Source: a virus. From it: a DNA stretch of 64,000 nucleotides. Of the stretch, positions 56,908 to 63,862 are shown piece by piece; position 1 is the stretch's first letter; every line of letters begins with the position of its first letter. The position numbers and the translations under genes are program-made. The stretch lies in the IMG/VR virus record IMGVR_UViG_3300031823_000001, positions 1 to 64,000 of that record, one strand, 5' to 3'. A model generated the notes under the pieces. That model worked only from the letters and a program-made list of their open reading frames with translations, was not told where the DNA came from and ran no database searches.

Positions 56908-59250
56908 TCAGCCTCCCAGGCCAGTGCCGCTCTTGATGGCCCCGCTGGGGAGGTAGATCGGGTTGACCGTGTTGGCCGGGTCGAGCGCCCCGGTGCCGAC
57001 GTTGATCGAGCCCTCGCTGCCCGGCTGGGCCTCGGCGTAGTTCAGCGGCACCACGTAGGACGACCAGGCGGAGAACGCGCCGAGGCCGAGCTGGTTCCCG
57101 GCCGCCACCCGGAAGGCGTACCCCTGGTTGTAAGGGGTGGTCCCGTCCGGGTGGTAGATCACCGGGGTGTTCTGGATCAGGCCCTGGGTGAAGACCGCCG
57201 ACACCGAGCTGGGGTCCGCCCCGTACCAGTAGTCCACCGTGATCGCGTCGCCCGCCTGGGCGTTCACCGATCCTTCGGCCAGCGCGACCGAGTAGGAGGT
57301 CCACGGGCCGGCGCCGGTCACCGTGACGGTGTAGTCGTAGCCGTACTCCAGCACCTGGCCGTCCGCCTGGAGCGGGTCTGCCTCGCCGCCCGCGATCTCC
57401 CCGGAGGTGAGGATCGACTCGGCCGAGGAGGTGACGTCCCGGACAATGAGCTGGGTCGGCGGGGTGAGGATGCCCGTCTTGGTCAGGTTCGTACCGGAGG
57501 TGTCCGCCGTCGGGGCCAGTGCACCGGAACTGGTCGGCGGCGCGGTCAGCGTCAGGCTCGTGCCGATCGCCGTCGGCGACCCGGCCGTCTGCTGGCGGGT
57601 GAAGGTGCTGCCGCCCGCCTGGGTGACGTAGGCGTACCAGCCGGTGGCGCTGGTCTTCGCCGGCGGAGACGGGACGGTGATCGTCGAGGTGGACCCCGTG
57701 GTGGTCACCGTGCCCATCGCCGAGGCGACGCTCTCGCCGTTGGCGTTGACGTAGGTGACCTTCACCCCGTAGGTGCCGGCGAGGACCGTGCCGGTGGTCG
57801 CCGCCGTGGTCGGAGCAGGGGTCGAGGGCGCGCCCAGTGCTGCGGCCAGCAGCACGAGGGTGTCGGACTGGAAGGTCGGCTGCCCGGCGGTGCCGCCGCC
57901 GGCCGGGGCGTCCTGCCCGTAGTTCACCGGCTGGCCGGTGTAGGGGACGTACATCGTGCCGAGGGTGGTGGACTGGAGCAGGTAGTACTGGACGTAGACC
58001 GTCCCCGAGGGAGCCGCCCAGGTGATCTTCGCACCCCGGTTGACGGCCGTGACCTGGGAGATGCTCGGCGTGCCCGGCACCGACACGGGCGGGTTGGAGT
58101 CCCAGTAGGTGGCGTCCCCGTAGCTGTAGCTGACGGCGACGTTGTTCCCGGCGGTGAAGTTCGTGCCGGCGGTGAACTCGATGTACGCCGCCGTGGTGGG
58201 GCCGGCGCCTGCCGTGGTGACGGTGTAGTCGGTGGCCGCCACCAGCGGGGTCGAGGTGGAGGTGTCCTCCACCGTGACCGAGGACGGCACCACGCCGGCC
58301 TGGCTGAAGTAGTAGGGGGTGGAGACCGCCGCCGCGCTGAACGTGTCGGTCTGCGACGCCAGCGCCGTCGGGGCGGCGGGCGAGCCGATGTAGCTGGTGT
58401 CGATCTGGGTGGCCGCGTACGAGGCATCGACCAGCACCGGGGTGTCGTTCACCTGGTTGCCCAGGATGTCGGTCAGGGTCGTGTCTTTGCTGGACGCGGC
58501 GACCCCGGCCGACGGGGAACGGTACCCGGGCGGGCTGGAGTACATCGACGGCACGAGGTCGGAGCCGCCCGAGACGGTGGTGTCCAGGGTACCGGACAGG
58601 TAGTTGGTGCTCGGGGTGAAGCTCTCCGGGAGGTCGCCGCCGTAGACGCCCTCGGTGTCCGGGGAGCCGGCGCCGGTCCAGCCGAAGGTGCCGGGCTCGG
58701 TCTCGGCGACCTTGTACTCCGAGCCGGGCGAGCCGGTCTCCGAGCTGGACTGGGTGCCGGCCGCCGGGTCGGTGAGGGAGCCGCCCGCCGCCTGGTCGCC
58801 GATTCCCGCCACGGTCGAGCCGGTGGTGGGATCGACGGACGCCTTGAAAGCGGTTCCCGTCGGGGCCGCGCCGGGCTCGCCTTCGAAGTCGCCCGCGTTG
58901 TAGGACGTGTCCGGGACGGTGCCGTAGCGGTAGGTGACCTGGGCGGTGTCGCCGTTCGCCGAGGCGGAGGACGAGGACATGCGGGTGACGGTCCAGGAGA
59001 CCGTCTCCGGCCGCGTCCCGGTCATCGCCAGGGTGTAGTCGGTCCCTTCCACCAGGGCGGCGGAGGCAGTGACGTCGTACACCGTGATGACGTCGGCTGT
59101 CGGCGCCGCCCCGGCGGTCTCAAGGGCCGGGTAGGAGACGACGTACTGCTTCGACAGGGCGGCCGGGGTCCCGGACTCCAGCGTGATGGTGTCGGTCTGC
59201 TCGGCCACCCCGACCAGGGGCACGCCGTAGAAGTCGGCGGGGGTTGTCAT
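56908..59250 (-). CDS. 780-residue fibre with Fn3-like modules
   Basis: Beta-sandwich modules with Fn3-like sequences, for example VTYVNANGESVASAMGTVTT and PSISQVTAVNRGAKITWAAP, and repeated Val/Tyr/Thr/Asp strands. Long, threonine-rich, typical of tail-fibre or surface adhesins. It sits in the minus-strand virion set. Confidence 0.74.
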   Translation of the reverse strand: MTTPADFYGVPLVGVAEQTDTITLESGTPAALSKQYVVSYPALETAGAAPTADVITVYDVTASAALVEGTDYTLAMTGTRPETVSWTVTRMSSSSASANGDTAQVTYRYGTVPDTSYNAGDFEGEPGAAPTGTAFKASVDPTTGSTVAGIGDQAAGGSLTDPAAGTQSSSETGSPGSEYKVAETEPGTFGWTGAGSPDTEGVYGGDLPESFTPSTNYLSGTLDTTVSGGSDLVPSMYSSPPGYRSPSAGVAASSKDTTLTDILGNQVNDTPVLVDASYAATQIDTSYIGSPAAPTALASQTDTFSAAAVSTPYYFSQAGVVPSSVTVEDTSTSTPLVAATDYTVTTAGAGPTTAAYIEFTAGTNFTAGNNVAVSYSYGDATYWDSNPPVSVPGTPSISQVTAVNRGAKITWAAPSGTVYVQYYLLQSTTLGTMYVPYTGQPVNYGQDAPAGGGTAGQPTFQSDTLVLLAAALGAPSTPAPTTAATTGTVLAGTYGVKVTYVNANGESVASAMGTVTTTGSTSTITVPSPPAKTSATGWYAYVTQAGGSTFTRQQTAGSPTAIGTSLTLTAPPTSSGALAPTADTSGTNLTKTGILTPPTQLIVRDVTSSAESILTSGEIAGGEADPLQADGQVLEYGYDYTVTVTGAGPWTSYSVALAEGSVNAQAGDAITVDYWYGADPSSVSAVFTQGLIQNTPVIYHPDGTTPYNQGYAFRVAAGNQLGLGAFSAWSSYVVPLNYAEAQPGSEGSINVGTGALDPANTVNPIYLPSGAIKSGTGLGG

Positions 59251-59672
59251 CCGGCGCTCCGGTCAGTGGTCTCGTCAACGACGGTCATGGGACCGATCCC
59301 CGAGGCGTGGTTCTGCCACGGCGCGGTGTGATCGCGCCAGCGGACCGCCCCGCTCCCCGGGTCAAGCTCCAGTCCTGCCTCTTCCAGGGCCCGGCGGGCG
59401 CGCTCGGCGGCGTCGGTGACCCGCTGCCGGTCGCCGTCCGGGTCCCCCCGGTTGACGGTCAGCCCCGGGCTCGTCTGCACGACGTTCGGGGAGACAGCCT
59501 CGTCGTCCGGGTCCATCGCGCGCAGCGCCCACGCCAGGTCCGAGGCACGGGCGTAGTCGAACGCAGACGTTACCCCGCGCAGGCTGGTGTGGGGCGCGTC
59601 CGGTCCGGCGGTGTCCGAGGTGTCGTACGTCCCGGTCATCGCCGCGTGGTCAGGGTTGCGCCCCCATGCCAT
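59247..59672 (-). CDS. Hypothetical virion-region protein, 141 residues
   Basis: ATG at 59672. Acidic, with TDAAERARRALEEAGLELDP helix. Stop overlaps the fibre gene start. No family. Confidence 0.64.
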   Translation of the reverse strand: MAWGRNPDHAAMTGTYDTSDTAGPDAPHTSLRGVTSAFDYARASDLAWALRAMDPDDEAVSPNVVQTSPGLTVNRGDPDGDRQRVTDAAERARRALEEAGLELDPGSGAVRWRDHTAPWQNHASGIGPMTVVDETTDRSAG

Positions 59673-59673
59673 G

Positions 59674-60228
59674 TCAGAACCGCGTTCCGTCGTAGTCGTA
59701 GTCGCCGTCTTCGAGGACCCAGGGGCCGTCACCGCGCTTGAGGCAGTTGCCGGACAGTCCCTTGTGGCGGTCGCACAGCGGCGGCTTGCCGGTGTCGCCC
59801 TGGCGAACCGGAACCTGCTCGCCGCACACCGCACCGGGACGCGAGCCGGGGCCGATGCAGTTGACCACGGTGATCTCGTTGACGCCCGGGGAGTCGAGGA
59901 CCTCCCGGTCAGCCATCTGCTGGGCCTGCACCCGGCGTGCGAAGGCGTCCGACTGGCGGCTCAGGGCCTGCTGCACGACCGGGTGGTCGGCTCCCTCGAC
60001 GACGACGATGACGCCCCGGGAGAGGGCCCTCTGGAACGCGATGGTGCGGATCAGCGCATCGGGGATCGGCTGGACGTCCTCGCCGTCGGGGTGGCCCTTC
60101 CCCTGGAACACGACCTCGTAGTTCCGCTTGGCGTCGGCCGCGATCACCGTCGGCCCGCTCATCTGGTTCTGGCACATGACGGCCAGCGCGTCGCCTGCCC
60201 CTGGCAGTGCGGTGTCCATGATGGTCAT
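59674..60228 (-). CDS. Hypothetical protein with Zn-like C-terminal region
   Basis: 184 residues. VQPIPDALIRTIAFQRALSR, then Cys/His positions VNCIGPGSRPGAVCGEQ, PPLCDRHKGL and GNCLKRG. Possible metal site; function unknown. Confidence 0.66.
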   Translation of the reverse strand: MTIMDTALPGAGDALAVMCQNQMSGPTVIAADAKRNYEVVFQGKGHPDGEDVQPIPDALIRTIAFQRALSRGVIVVVEGADHPVVQQALSRQSDAFARRVQAQQMADREVLDSPGVNEITVVNCIGPGSRPGAVCGEQVPVRQGDTGKPPLCDRHKGLSGNCLKRGDGPWVLEDGDYDYDGTRF

Positions 60229-60256
60229 TGGTTTCCTCCTAACCCTTCCGTGGCCG

Positions 60257-60589
60257 CTAGCCGAGGGCCAGCCAGGAGACCGTCGAGGTCTCGCTGCCGG
60301 AGCTGGAGGAGACAGTGAAGCCGCTTCCCGTGGTCACCGTCGGCACCGACAGGTTCCCGAGGGTCCCGCCGGGGGCCAGCCGCGAGACGATGATCACCGT
60401 GGTGTCGCCCAGGGAGGTCAGCGTGACGTTGACGGTGCCGGCTACCAGGGTGGCGGTCCCGGCGGTGATGCCGGGGATGGCACTGAGCTGGTCCTGCTGC
60501 TGCGTCAGGACATCGGAGATCGCGTTGTGGGCGTCGATGTGCCCGGTCTGCCCGGCAGCGACGGTATCCGGCGGGATCGGTGTGGTCAT
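60257..60589 (-). CDS. Minor tail-like protein, 110 residues
   Basis: Starts TTPIPPDTVAAGQTGHIDAH, a pattern often seen at the N termini of actinophage minor tail proteins. The rest is Thr/Ser/Val-rich beta. Confidence 0.7.
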   Translation of the reverse strand: MTTPIPPDTVAAGQTGHIDAHNAISDVLTQQQDQLSAIPGITAGTATLVAGTVNVTLTSLGDTTVIIVSRLAPGGTLGNLSVPTVTTGSGFTVSSSSGSETSTVSWLALG

Positions 60590-60657
60590 GGAGGCCTCCT
60601 CCCCGCTTCCGGGGGAGAACGCCGCGACTCGCCCCCGACACATATCGGAAACAGCCG

Positions 60658-60663
60658 TACACT
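60658..60663 (+). promoter_or_regulatory. -10 box TACACT for leaderless PadR-like gene
   Basis: TACACT, then CAGCTC and ATG at 60670: again 6 bases. No conserved core element. Confidence 0.45.
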
Positions 60664-60669
60664 CAGCTC

Positions 60670-61026
60670 ATGAAGGAAATGAATCTCAGCAAGACGACCG
60701 TGAAGATCATAGATATCTTCCTGGAGGACCCGCAGGCGCCCCGGTACGGGTTCGAGCTGATGAAGCGCATCCACCGGGGCGCCGGCACGGTGTACCCGAT
60801 CCTCGCGGACCTGACGTCAGCCGGATGGCTGGACCGGAACCGGGAGGACGCCGCAGCCCTGGACAGGCCGCCGCGCATCTACTACACGCTCAGCGCCGGG
60901 GCAGCGGCCTACCTGGCCGCCCGGGTCATAGCGATGGCCGGAGACTCAACAGCGGAACACCAGGCGGCCCGAGCCGGAATCGAACCGGCGCCCTACCGCT
61001 TAGGAGGCGGTCGCTCTCTCCCCTGA
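60670..61026 (+). CDS. PadR-like winged-helix regulator, overlapping a tRNA gene
   Basis: 118 residues. PadR-type winged helix: RYGFELMKRIHRGAGTVYPI, LADLTSAGWLDRN, IYYTLSAGAAAYLAA. Short, with no C-terminal dimer helices of the usual form. The last 20 codons run antisense through tRNA-Arg(CCT) (60965-61037), so the real end may be less conserved. Likely controls phage or host genes. Confidence 0.74.
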   Translation: MKEMNLSKTTVKIIDIFLEDPQAPRYGFELMKRIHRGAGTVYPILADLTSAGWLDRNREDAAALDRPPRIYYTLSAGAAAYLAARVIAMAGDSTAEHQAARAGIEPAPYRLGGGRSLP

Positions 61027-61037
61027 GCTACCGGGCC
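60965..61037 (-). tRNA. tRNA-Arg(CCT)
   Basis: 73 bases, stems ACCGC/GCGGT around loop CTCCTAA, T loop TTCGATT. Reads AGG codons. 3' CCA not encoded. Overlaps the PadR-like gene antisense. Confidence 0.9.
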
Positions 61038-61186
61038 ATGAGGTAAGCAGTAATCCATGCGAGCACCGAGACGACGGCAGCGAGAACGCACACCAGTTGG
61101 TACCCGTACATGCCCATGACGGCAGACGTAGCGGCGGAAGCCGACCCGGTGAAGACATAGGACACTACCTGCTGGAGCTTGTTCAC
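61028..61186 (-). CDS. 52-residue membrane protein in the tRNA array
   Basis: GTG at 61186 opens VNKLQQVVSYVFTGSASAAT then a hydrophobic helix (LVCVLAAVVSVLAWITAYLM). Its TAG falls inside tRNA-Arg. No clear ribosome site. Coding is possible but unproven. Confidence 0.4.
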   Translation of the reverse strand: MNKLQQVVSYVFTGSASAATSAVMGMYGYQLVCVLAAVVSVLAWITAYLMAR

Positions 61187-61200
61187 AGTGCTGATCGTAG

Positions 61201-61272
61201 AGGCGGAACGGGGGATCGAACCCCGGTAATGCGCTTTGCAGGCGCATGCCTGAACCACTCGGCCATACCGCC
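61201..61272 (-). tRNA. tRNA-Cys(GCA)
   Basis: 72 bases. Anticodon stem TGCGC/GCGCA with loop CTGCAAA. Acceptor GGCGGTA with 3' partner ending GCCT. T loop TTCGATC. Confidence 0.9.
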
Positions 61273-61412
61273 GTGGGTGCTCCCCCGTCCTATCCGCCAG
61301 GACCGGGGCCCTGGTTTTCCCTTCATCCGGCCATAGCATGTCTGAAAGCTTCGGGGACTGCTCAGGGGGCTGTTGTAACCGGGGTTGGACTACCGGCGAC
61401 CTGGGGTGCACG

Positions 61413-61486
61413 TGCGCCTGGAGGGACTTGAACCCCCGGCCTCGCCCTCCGGAGGGGCGCGCTCTTTCCTGCTGAGCTACGGGCGC
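61413..61486 (-). tRNA. tRNA-Arg(CCG)
   Basis: 74 bases. Loop CTCCGGA in stem CGCCC/GGGCG. One mismatch in the acceptor stem (C6-A67). T loop TTCAAGT. Confidence 0.85.
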
Positions 61487-61490
61487 ATGG

Positions 61491-61574
61491 AGGCGACACC
61501 TGGTGCCGGCCCAGGTCTGTCCGCGAGGACGGCGGATTTACAGTCCGCTGGGCGTGCTGCCGCCCACTGCCGCC
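61491..61574 (-). tRNA. tRNA-Tyr(GTA), class II, odd T loop
   Basis: 84 bases. Acceptor GGCGGCA/TGTCGCC, D stem GGGC/GCCC, anticodon stem GCGGA/TCCGC with loop CTGTAAA, long variable arm (GTCC/GGAC), T stem CCTGG/CCAGG. The T loop is GCCGGCA rather than TTCRANN. CCA follows the discriminator T. Confidence 0.72.
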
Positions 61575-61740
61575 ATTTGGCGCGAGCCCCTGGATTCTGC
61601 CAGGACTCCTCCGGGTGGAACCGGAGCGTGCTGTCCGGGGACGTTATCCATGGTTTCGTCCCCTTCGCATCGAGGTCCCTGTCCAGTCAGGCCCGTGCGC
61701 ACGGACCTGGCCGGAGCCGGCCTCTTACACCAGACTCGCG
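61575..61740. other. Structured spacer in the tRNA array
   Basis: 166 bases without a clear gene. It holds a 37-codon ORF on the minus strand (from ATG 61650, preceded by AAGGGGACG) and hairpins such as AGGTCC...GGACCT. I could not fit a tRNA. Confidence 0.4.
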
Positions 61741-61813
61741 TAGGCAATGACGGACTTGAACCGCCGACCTCTCCGGTGTGAACGGAGCGCTCTTCCAACT
61801 GAGCTAATCGCCC
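61741..61813 (-). tRNA. tRNA-Val(CAC)
   Basis: 73 bases. Loop TTCACAC in stem CTCCG/CGGAG. T loop TTCAAGT. Reads GTG. Confidence 0.88.
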
Positions 61814-61817
61814 TTGG

Positions 61818-61890
61818 GGTGAATGACGAGGCTTGAACTCGCGACCTCCGGTACCACAAACCGGCGCTCTGCCGACTGAGCTACACCCAC
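61818..61890 (-). tRNA. tRNA-His(GTG)
   Basis: 73 bases. Loop TTGTGGT in stem CCGGT/ACCGG. A G at -1 (61891) pairs with C73, the His identity feature. CCA is encoded (61815-61817). Confidence 0.9.
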
Positions 61891-61891
61891 C

Positions 61892-61950
61892 ATGAGGACG
61901 ACGGGGGACTGAGCCCGAAGGCGGTGTCAGCCTGCTCACCTGTCGTCCAG
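61892..61950. other. Structured spacer with 7-bp closing stem
   Basis: Minus strand GGACGAC pairs with GTCGTCC 39 bases away. Inside are TGAGC/GCTCA and AGGC/GCCT with a 7-base loop (TGACACC). Not a tRNA, but clearly foldable. Confidence 0.45.
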
Positions 61951-62023
61951 TGCGGGCGGAGGGACTCGAACCCCCAACACGATGCTCCGTAGGCACCAGC
62001 TCTATCCATTGAGCTACGTCCGC
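61951..62023 (-). tRNA. tRNA-Arg(ACG)
   Basis: 73 bases. Loop CTACGGA in stem GGTGC/GCATC. ACG is normally edited to inosine and reads CGT/CGC. T loop TTCGAGT. Confidence 0.88.
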
Positions 62024-62061
62024 ATTAACGGGGCGGTCCCCAGGTGCCGCCGGGGACCGCT

Positions 62062-62140
62062 AAGAGGAGGCAGGGCTCGAACCTGCAATGCGTGGGCTGG
62101 CATCCCGCGCGCCAACGTCTACCAATTCCGCCACTCCTCA
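62062..62140 (-). tRNA. tRNA-like gene, anticodon uncertain (possibly Pro CGG)
   Basis: D arm GGCGGAATTGGTAGACG is Leu-like, T arm GCAGG/CCTGC with TTCGAGC is normal. The anticodon stem fits TGGCG/TGCCA with loop CGCGGGA, giving CGG at 34-36 and G instead of T at 33. Acceptor is GAGGAG/CTCCTC plus a T-T pair. May be a drifted tRNA. Confidence 0.55.
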
Positions 62141-62144
62141 CCCG

Positions 62145-62217
62145 TGGGCGTACCTGGGATCGAACCAGGGACCTCTTCCGTGTCAGGGAAACGCGCGTTC
62201 CGCTGCGCTACACGCCC
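62145..62217 (-). tRNA. tRNA-Val(GAC)
   Basis: 73 bases. Loop CTGACAC in stem TTTCC/GGAAG. Reads GTC/GTT. T loop TTCGATC. Confidence 0.88.
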
Positions 62218-62218
62218 A

Positions 62219-62299
62219 GATACCGCAGCCTGTTCAGTCTCAGGTCCGTCCCCGGAGGGATGCGAGTCCCGGGCCTAGGCCCGGGAGGTCGCTGCGGCG
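62219..62299. other. tRNA-sized structured region
   Basis: Minus strand: CCGCAGC pairs fully with GCTGCGG over a 75-base span. Inside are CCCGGGCCTAGGCCCGGG (18-base palindrome) and GGGA/TCCC around CTCGCA. No TTCRA loop, so I do not call a tRNA. Confidence 0.45.
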
Positions 62300-62373
62300 C
62301 GGTCGTGACGGGACTCGAACCCGCGATCTCCTCCTTGACAGGGAGGTGAGCACTCCGTCTGCTCTGCACAACC
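62300..62373 (-). tRNA. tRNA-Asp(GTC)
   Basis: 74 bases. Loop CTGTCAA in stem CCTCC/GGAGG. D stem GAGC/GCTC, T loop TTCGAGT. Confidence 0.9.
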
Positions 62374-62450
62374 ATGCCTGCTGCACCTTGGCGTCGGTGC
62401 TTCCCTCCCCGGACGGCCCGGGTGGTGTCGGAGCGTGCAGGACCGCTCGG
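62374..62450. other. Structured spacer
   Basis: Minus strand CTGCAC...GTGCAG closes a hairpin containing CCCGG/CCGGG. No gene seen. Confidence 0.35.
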
Positions 62451-62522
62451 CTCCGGTACCTGGACTCGAACCAGGAGGCGCGGATTAACAGTCCGCTCGT
62501 TTACCGATTAACGGACACCGGA
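62451..62522 (-). tRNA. tRNA-Asn(GTT)
   Basis: 72 bases. Loop CTGTTAA in stem GCGGA/TCCGC. Acceptor TCCGGTG/TACCGGA. T loop TTCGAGT. Confidence 0.9.
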
Positions 62523-62703
62523 ATGGTTCCCCGCTTCCGGTCAGCAGTGCGGGGAGAACTGCGTTCCGAAGACCACCGGGAGCGACCCGGTGCCGACCTT
62601 GCCCTTTCTGAGAGCCGGCCGGGCCAGGGCCGGTGGACGGCCAGGCGGTAGCGTTCTGCCTCCCTTACACCCGGGCGTAAAGGCGCTAGGCCTGTCTCTC
62701 TCG
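62523..62703. other. Structured spacer of 181 bases
   Basis: Several minus-strand hairpins: CACCGGG/CCCGGTG (perfect, 5-base loop), GCAGT/ACTGC, CCTT...AAGG. No ORF or tRNA recognised. Confidence 0.4.
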
Positions 62704-62776
62704 TAGCGGAGGCAGGACTTGAACCTGCGACCTCTGGGTTATGAGCCCAGCGAGCTACCGGCTGCTCCACTCCGCG
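62704..62776 (-). tRNA. Initiator tRNA-fMet(CAT)
   Basis: 73 bases. Loop CTCATAA in stem CTGGG/CCCAG with the three G-C pairs of initiators. C1 faces T72 (unpaired), and A11-T24 in the D stem (GAGC/GCTC) is the initiator sign. T loop TTCAAGT. Confidence 0.88.
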
Positions 62777-62891
62777 TCGTGCTCCCAGGGTATCCCGGGA
62801 GGTATCTGTCTCGCACCTGCGAATTTCAGCCCACCAGTGCAAGCGCCCGGATGCCGTAAGAGGGCCGTCCTCTCGCTCCGGCATCCCCAGG

Positions 62892-62963
62892 TGGCCCCAG
62901 ACGGTTCCGACCCGTCTTCTCCTGCTTGAAAGGCAAGCGGCCTAGCCATTGGCCGATGGGGTC
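62892..62963 (-). tRNA. tRNA-Glu(TTC), odd T loop
   Basis: 72 bases. Loop CTTTCAA in stem CTTGC/GCAGG. T stem GACGG/CCGTC with loop GTCGGAA, lacking T54 and A58. One mismatch (A2-C71) in the acceptor. Confidence 0.78.
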
Positions 62964-62997
62964 TAGAATGTTACTCGCCGAGTCGGCTGACAACACC

Positions 62998-63003
62998 TAT
63001 ACT
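62998..63003 (+). promoter_or_regulatory. -10 box TATACT for leaderless nuclease gene
   Basis: TATACT followed by TAATTC and ATG at 63010 (6 bases). AT-rich surroundings. Confidence 0.55.
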
Positions 63004-63009
63004 TAATTC

Positions 63010-63414
63010 ATGAACACCACCACTCAAGGAGAAATAAGCGAAGGCCACGTCATCGCGCACCTACTGAAGCGCGGCTACGCCGTGTCCATACCATTCGGTA
63101 ACAACCAGCGATATGACCTTGTAATCGATGACGGAAGCCATTTGTGGCGAGCCCAGACAAAAACAGCTCGGCTAGAAAAGGGCTGCCTGGTGTTCAATTG
63201 CAGCAATAACGGATACAAGGGCGTACGCAAGACGTATCAGGGGCAGATCGACCTCTTCCTGATCTACAGCCCACACACAGATAAGGTCTATCGGGTACCC
63301 ATCGAAGCAGCTACTGTCACGTCGATGATGCTGCGTATCGACCCGACCAGGGCAGGGAGCCCCAAGTCACCGAAGCATCCGATCAAGTGGGCTAGCGACT
63401 ACGAGCTGACCTGA
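63010..63414 (+). CDS. PD-(D/E)XK nuclease, I-Ssp6803I-like
   Basis: 134 residues. GEISEGHVIAHLLKRGYAVS, YDLVIDDG, LWRAQTKTARLEKG and QIDLFLIYSPHTDKVYRVP match the I-Ssp6803I-type PD-(D/E)XK group (E..., D in YDLVID, QxK in RAQTK). In cyanobacteria that enzyme belongs to an intron in tRNA-fMet; here it stands alone between tRNA genes, about 230 bases from an initiator tRNA and on the other strand. Lower GC than the array. Leaderless start. Likely a homing gene. Confidence 0.84.
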   Translation: MNTTTQGEISEGHVIAHLLKRGYAVSIPFGNNQRYDLVIDDGSHLWRAQTKTARLEKGCLVFNCSNNGYKGVRKTYQGQIDLFLIYSPHTDKVYRVPIEAATVTSMMLRIDPTRAGSPKSPKHPIKWASDYELT

Positions 63415-63415
63415 G

Positions 63416-63490
63416 TGGTCCCGACGGGATTCGAACCCGTGTCAGTTGGTTGAGAACCAACCATCCTGAACCTGACTAGACGACAGGACC
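63416..63490 (-). tRNA. tRNA-Glu(CTC)
   Basis: 75 bases. Loop TTCTCAA in stem GTTGG/CCAAC. T loop TTCGAAT, acceptor GGTCCTG/CGGGACC. Reads GAG. Confidence 0.9.
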
Positions 63491-63578
63491 ATGTTCCGCA
63501 CGGCTTGACCGACCGCCGGAGAGCACCCGGGGCTAGCAACCGGGTTCACGGGGCCGTCTTTAAGCGCGGCCGTTCAAG
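63491..63578. other. tRNA-like hairpin region, possible Ser(GCT) remnant
   Basis: Minus strand ACCCGG-TTGCTAGCC-CCGGGT looks like an anticodon arm (TTGCTAG would be GCT). No normal T arm or acceptor closes it. May be decayed or a non-tRNA structure. Confidence 0.3.
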
Positions 63579-63651
63579 TGCGCCATGAGGGTCTCGAACC
63601 CTCGGCCAGCCCCTTAGAAGGAGGCTGCTCTGTCCGCTGAGCTAATGGCGC
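63579..63651 (-). tRNA. tRNA-Arg(TCT)
   Basis: 73 bases. Loop CTTCTAA in stem GCCTC/GGGGC. T loop TTCGAGA. Reads AGA/AGG, rare in high-GC hosts. Confidence 0.9.
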
Positions 63652-63660
63652 AGATGCTAG

Positions 63661-63733
63661 TGGGCCGCCAGGGGATCGAACCCTGAACCCGTCGGTTAAA
63701 AGCCGACAACTCTGCCGATTGAGTTAGCGGCCC
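63661..63733 (-). tRNA. tRNA-Lys(TTT)
   Basis: 73 bases. Loop CTTTTAA in stem GTCGG/CCGAC. Acceptor GGGCCGC/GCGGCCC. Confidence 0.9.
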
Positions 63734-63784
63734 GCGATCGGTATTCGCCGGGCCTGTTTCTCGTACATGTTTTCTCCGTCCCGG

Positions 63785-63857
63785 TGGGCCGTGTACGGAT
63801 TGAACGCACGACTCTCACCTTATAAGGGTGCCACTCTTACCACTGAGTTAACGGCCC
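63785..63857 (-). tRNA. tRNA-Ile(TAT)
   Basis: 73 bases. Loop CTTATAA in stem CACC/GGTG (G-A at the outer pair). Acceptor GGGCCGT/ACGGCCC. Reads ATA, for which bacteria usually use a lysidine-modified CAT anticodon. Confidence 0.86.
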
Positions 63858-63862
63858 CTGAG

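Noticed and set aside
56899-59331. 810-codon plus-strand frame
   Set aside because: Antisense of the Fn3-like fibre; low-complexity shadow.
61260-61410. Further tRNA between Cys and Arg
   Set aside because: CCAGG/CCTGG hairpins present but no acceptor stem or T loop could be fitted.
63491-63578. tRNA-Ser(GCT) call
   Set aside because: Anticodon-like arm only; acceptor and T arm do not close, so kept as a structured region.
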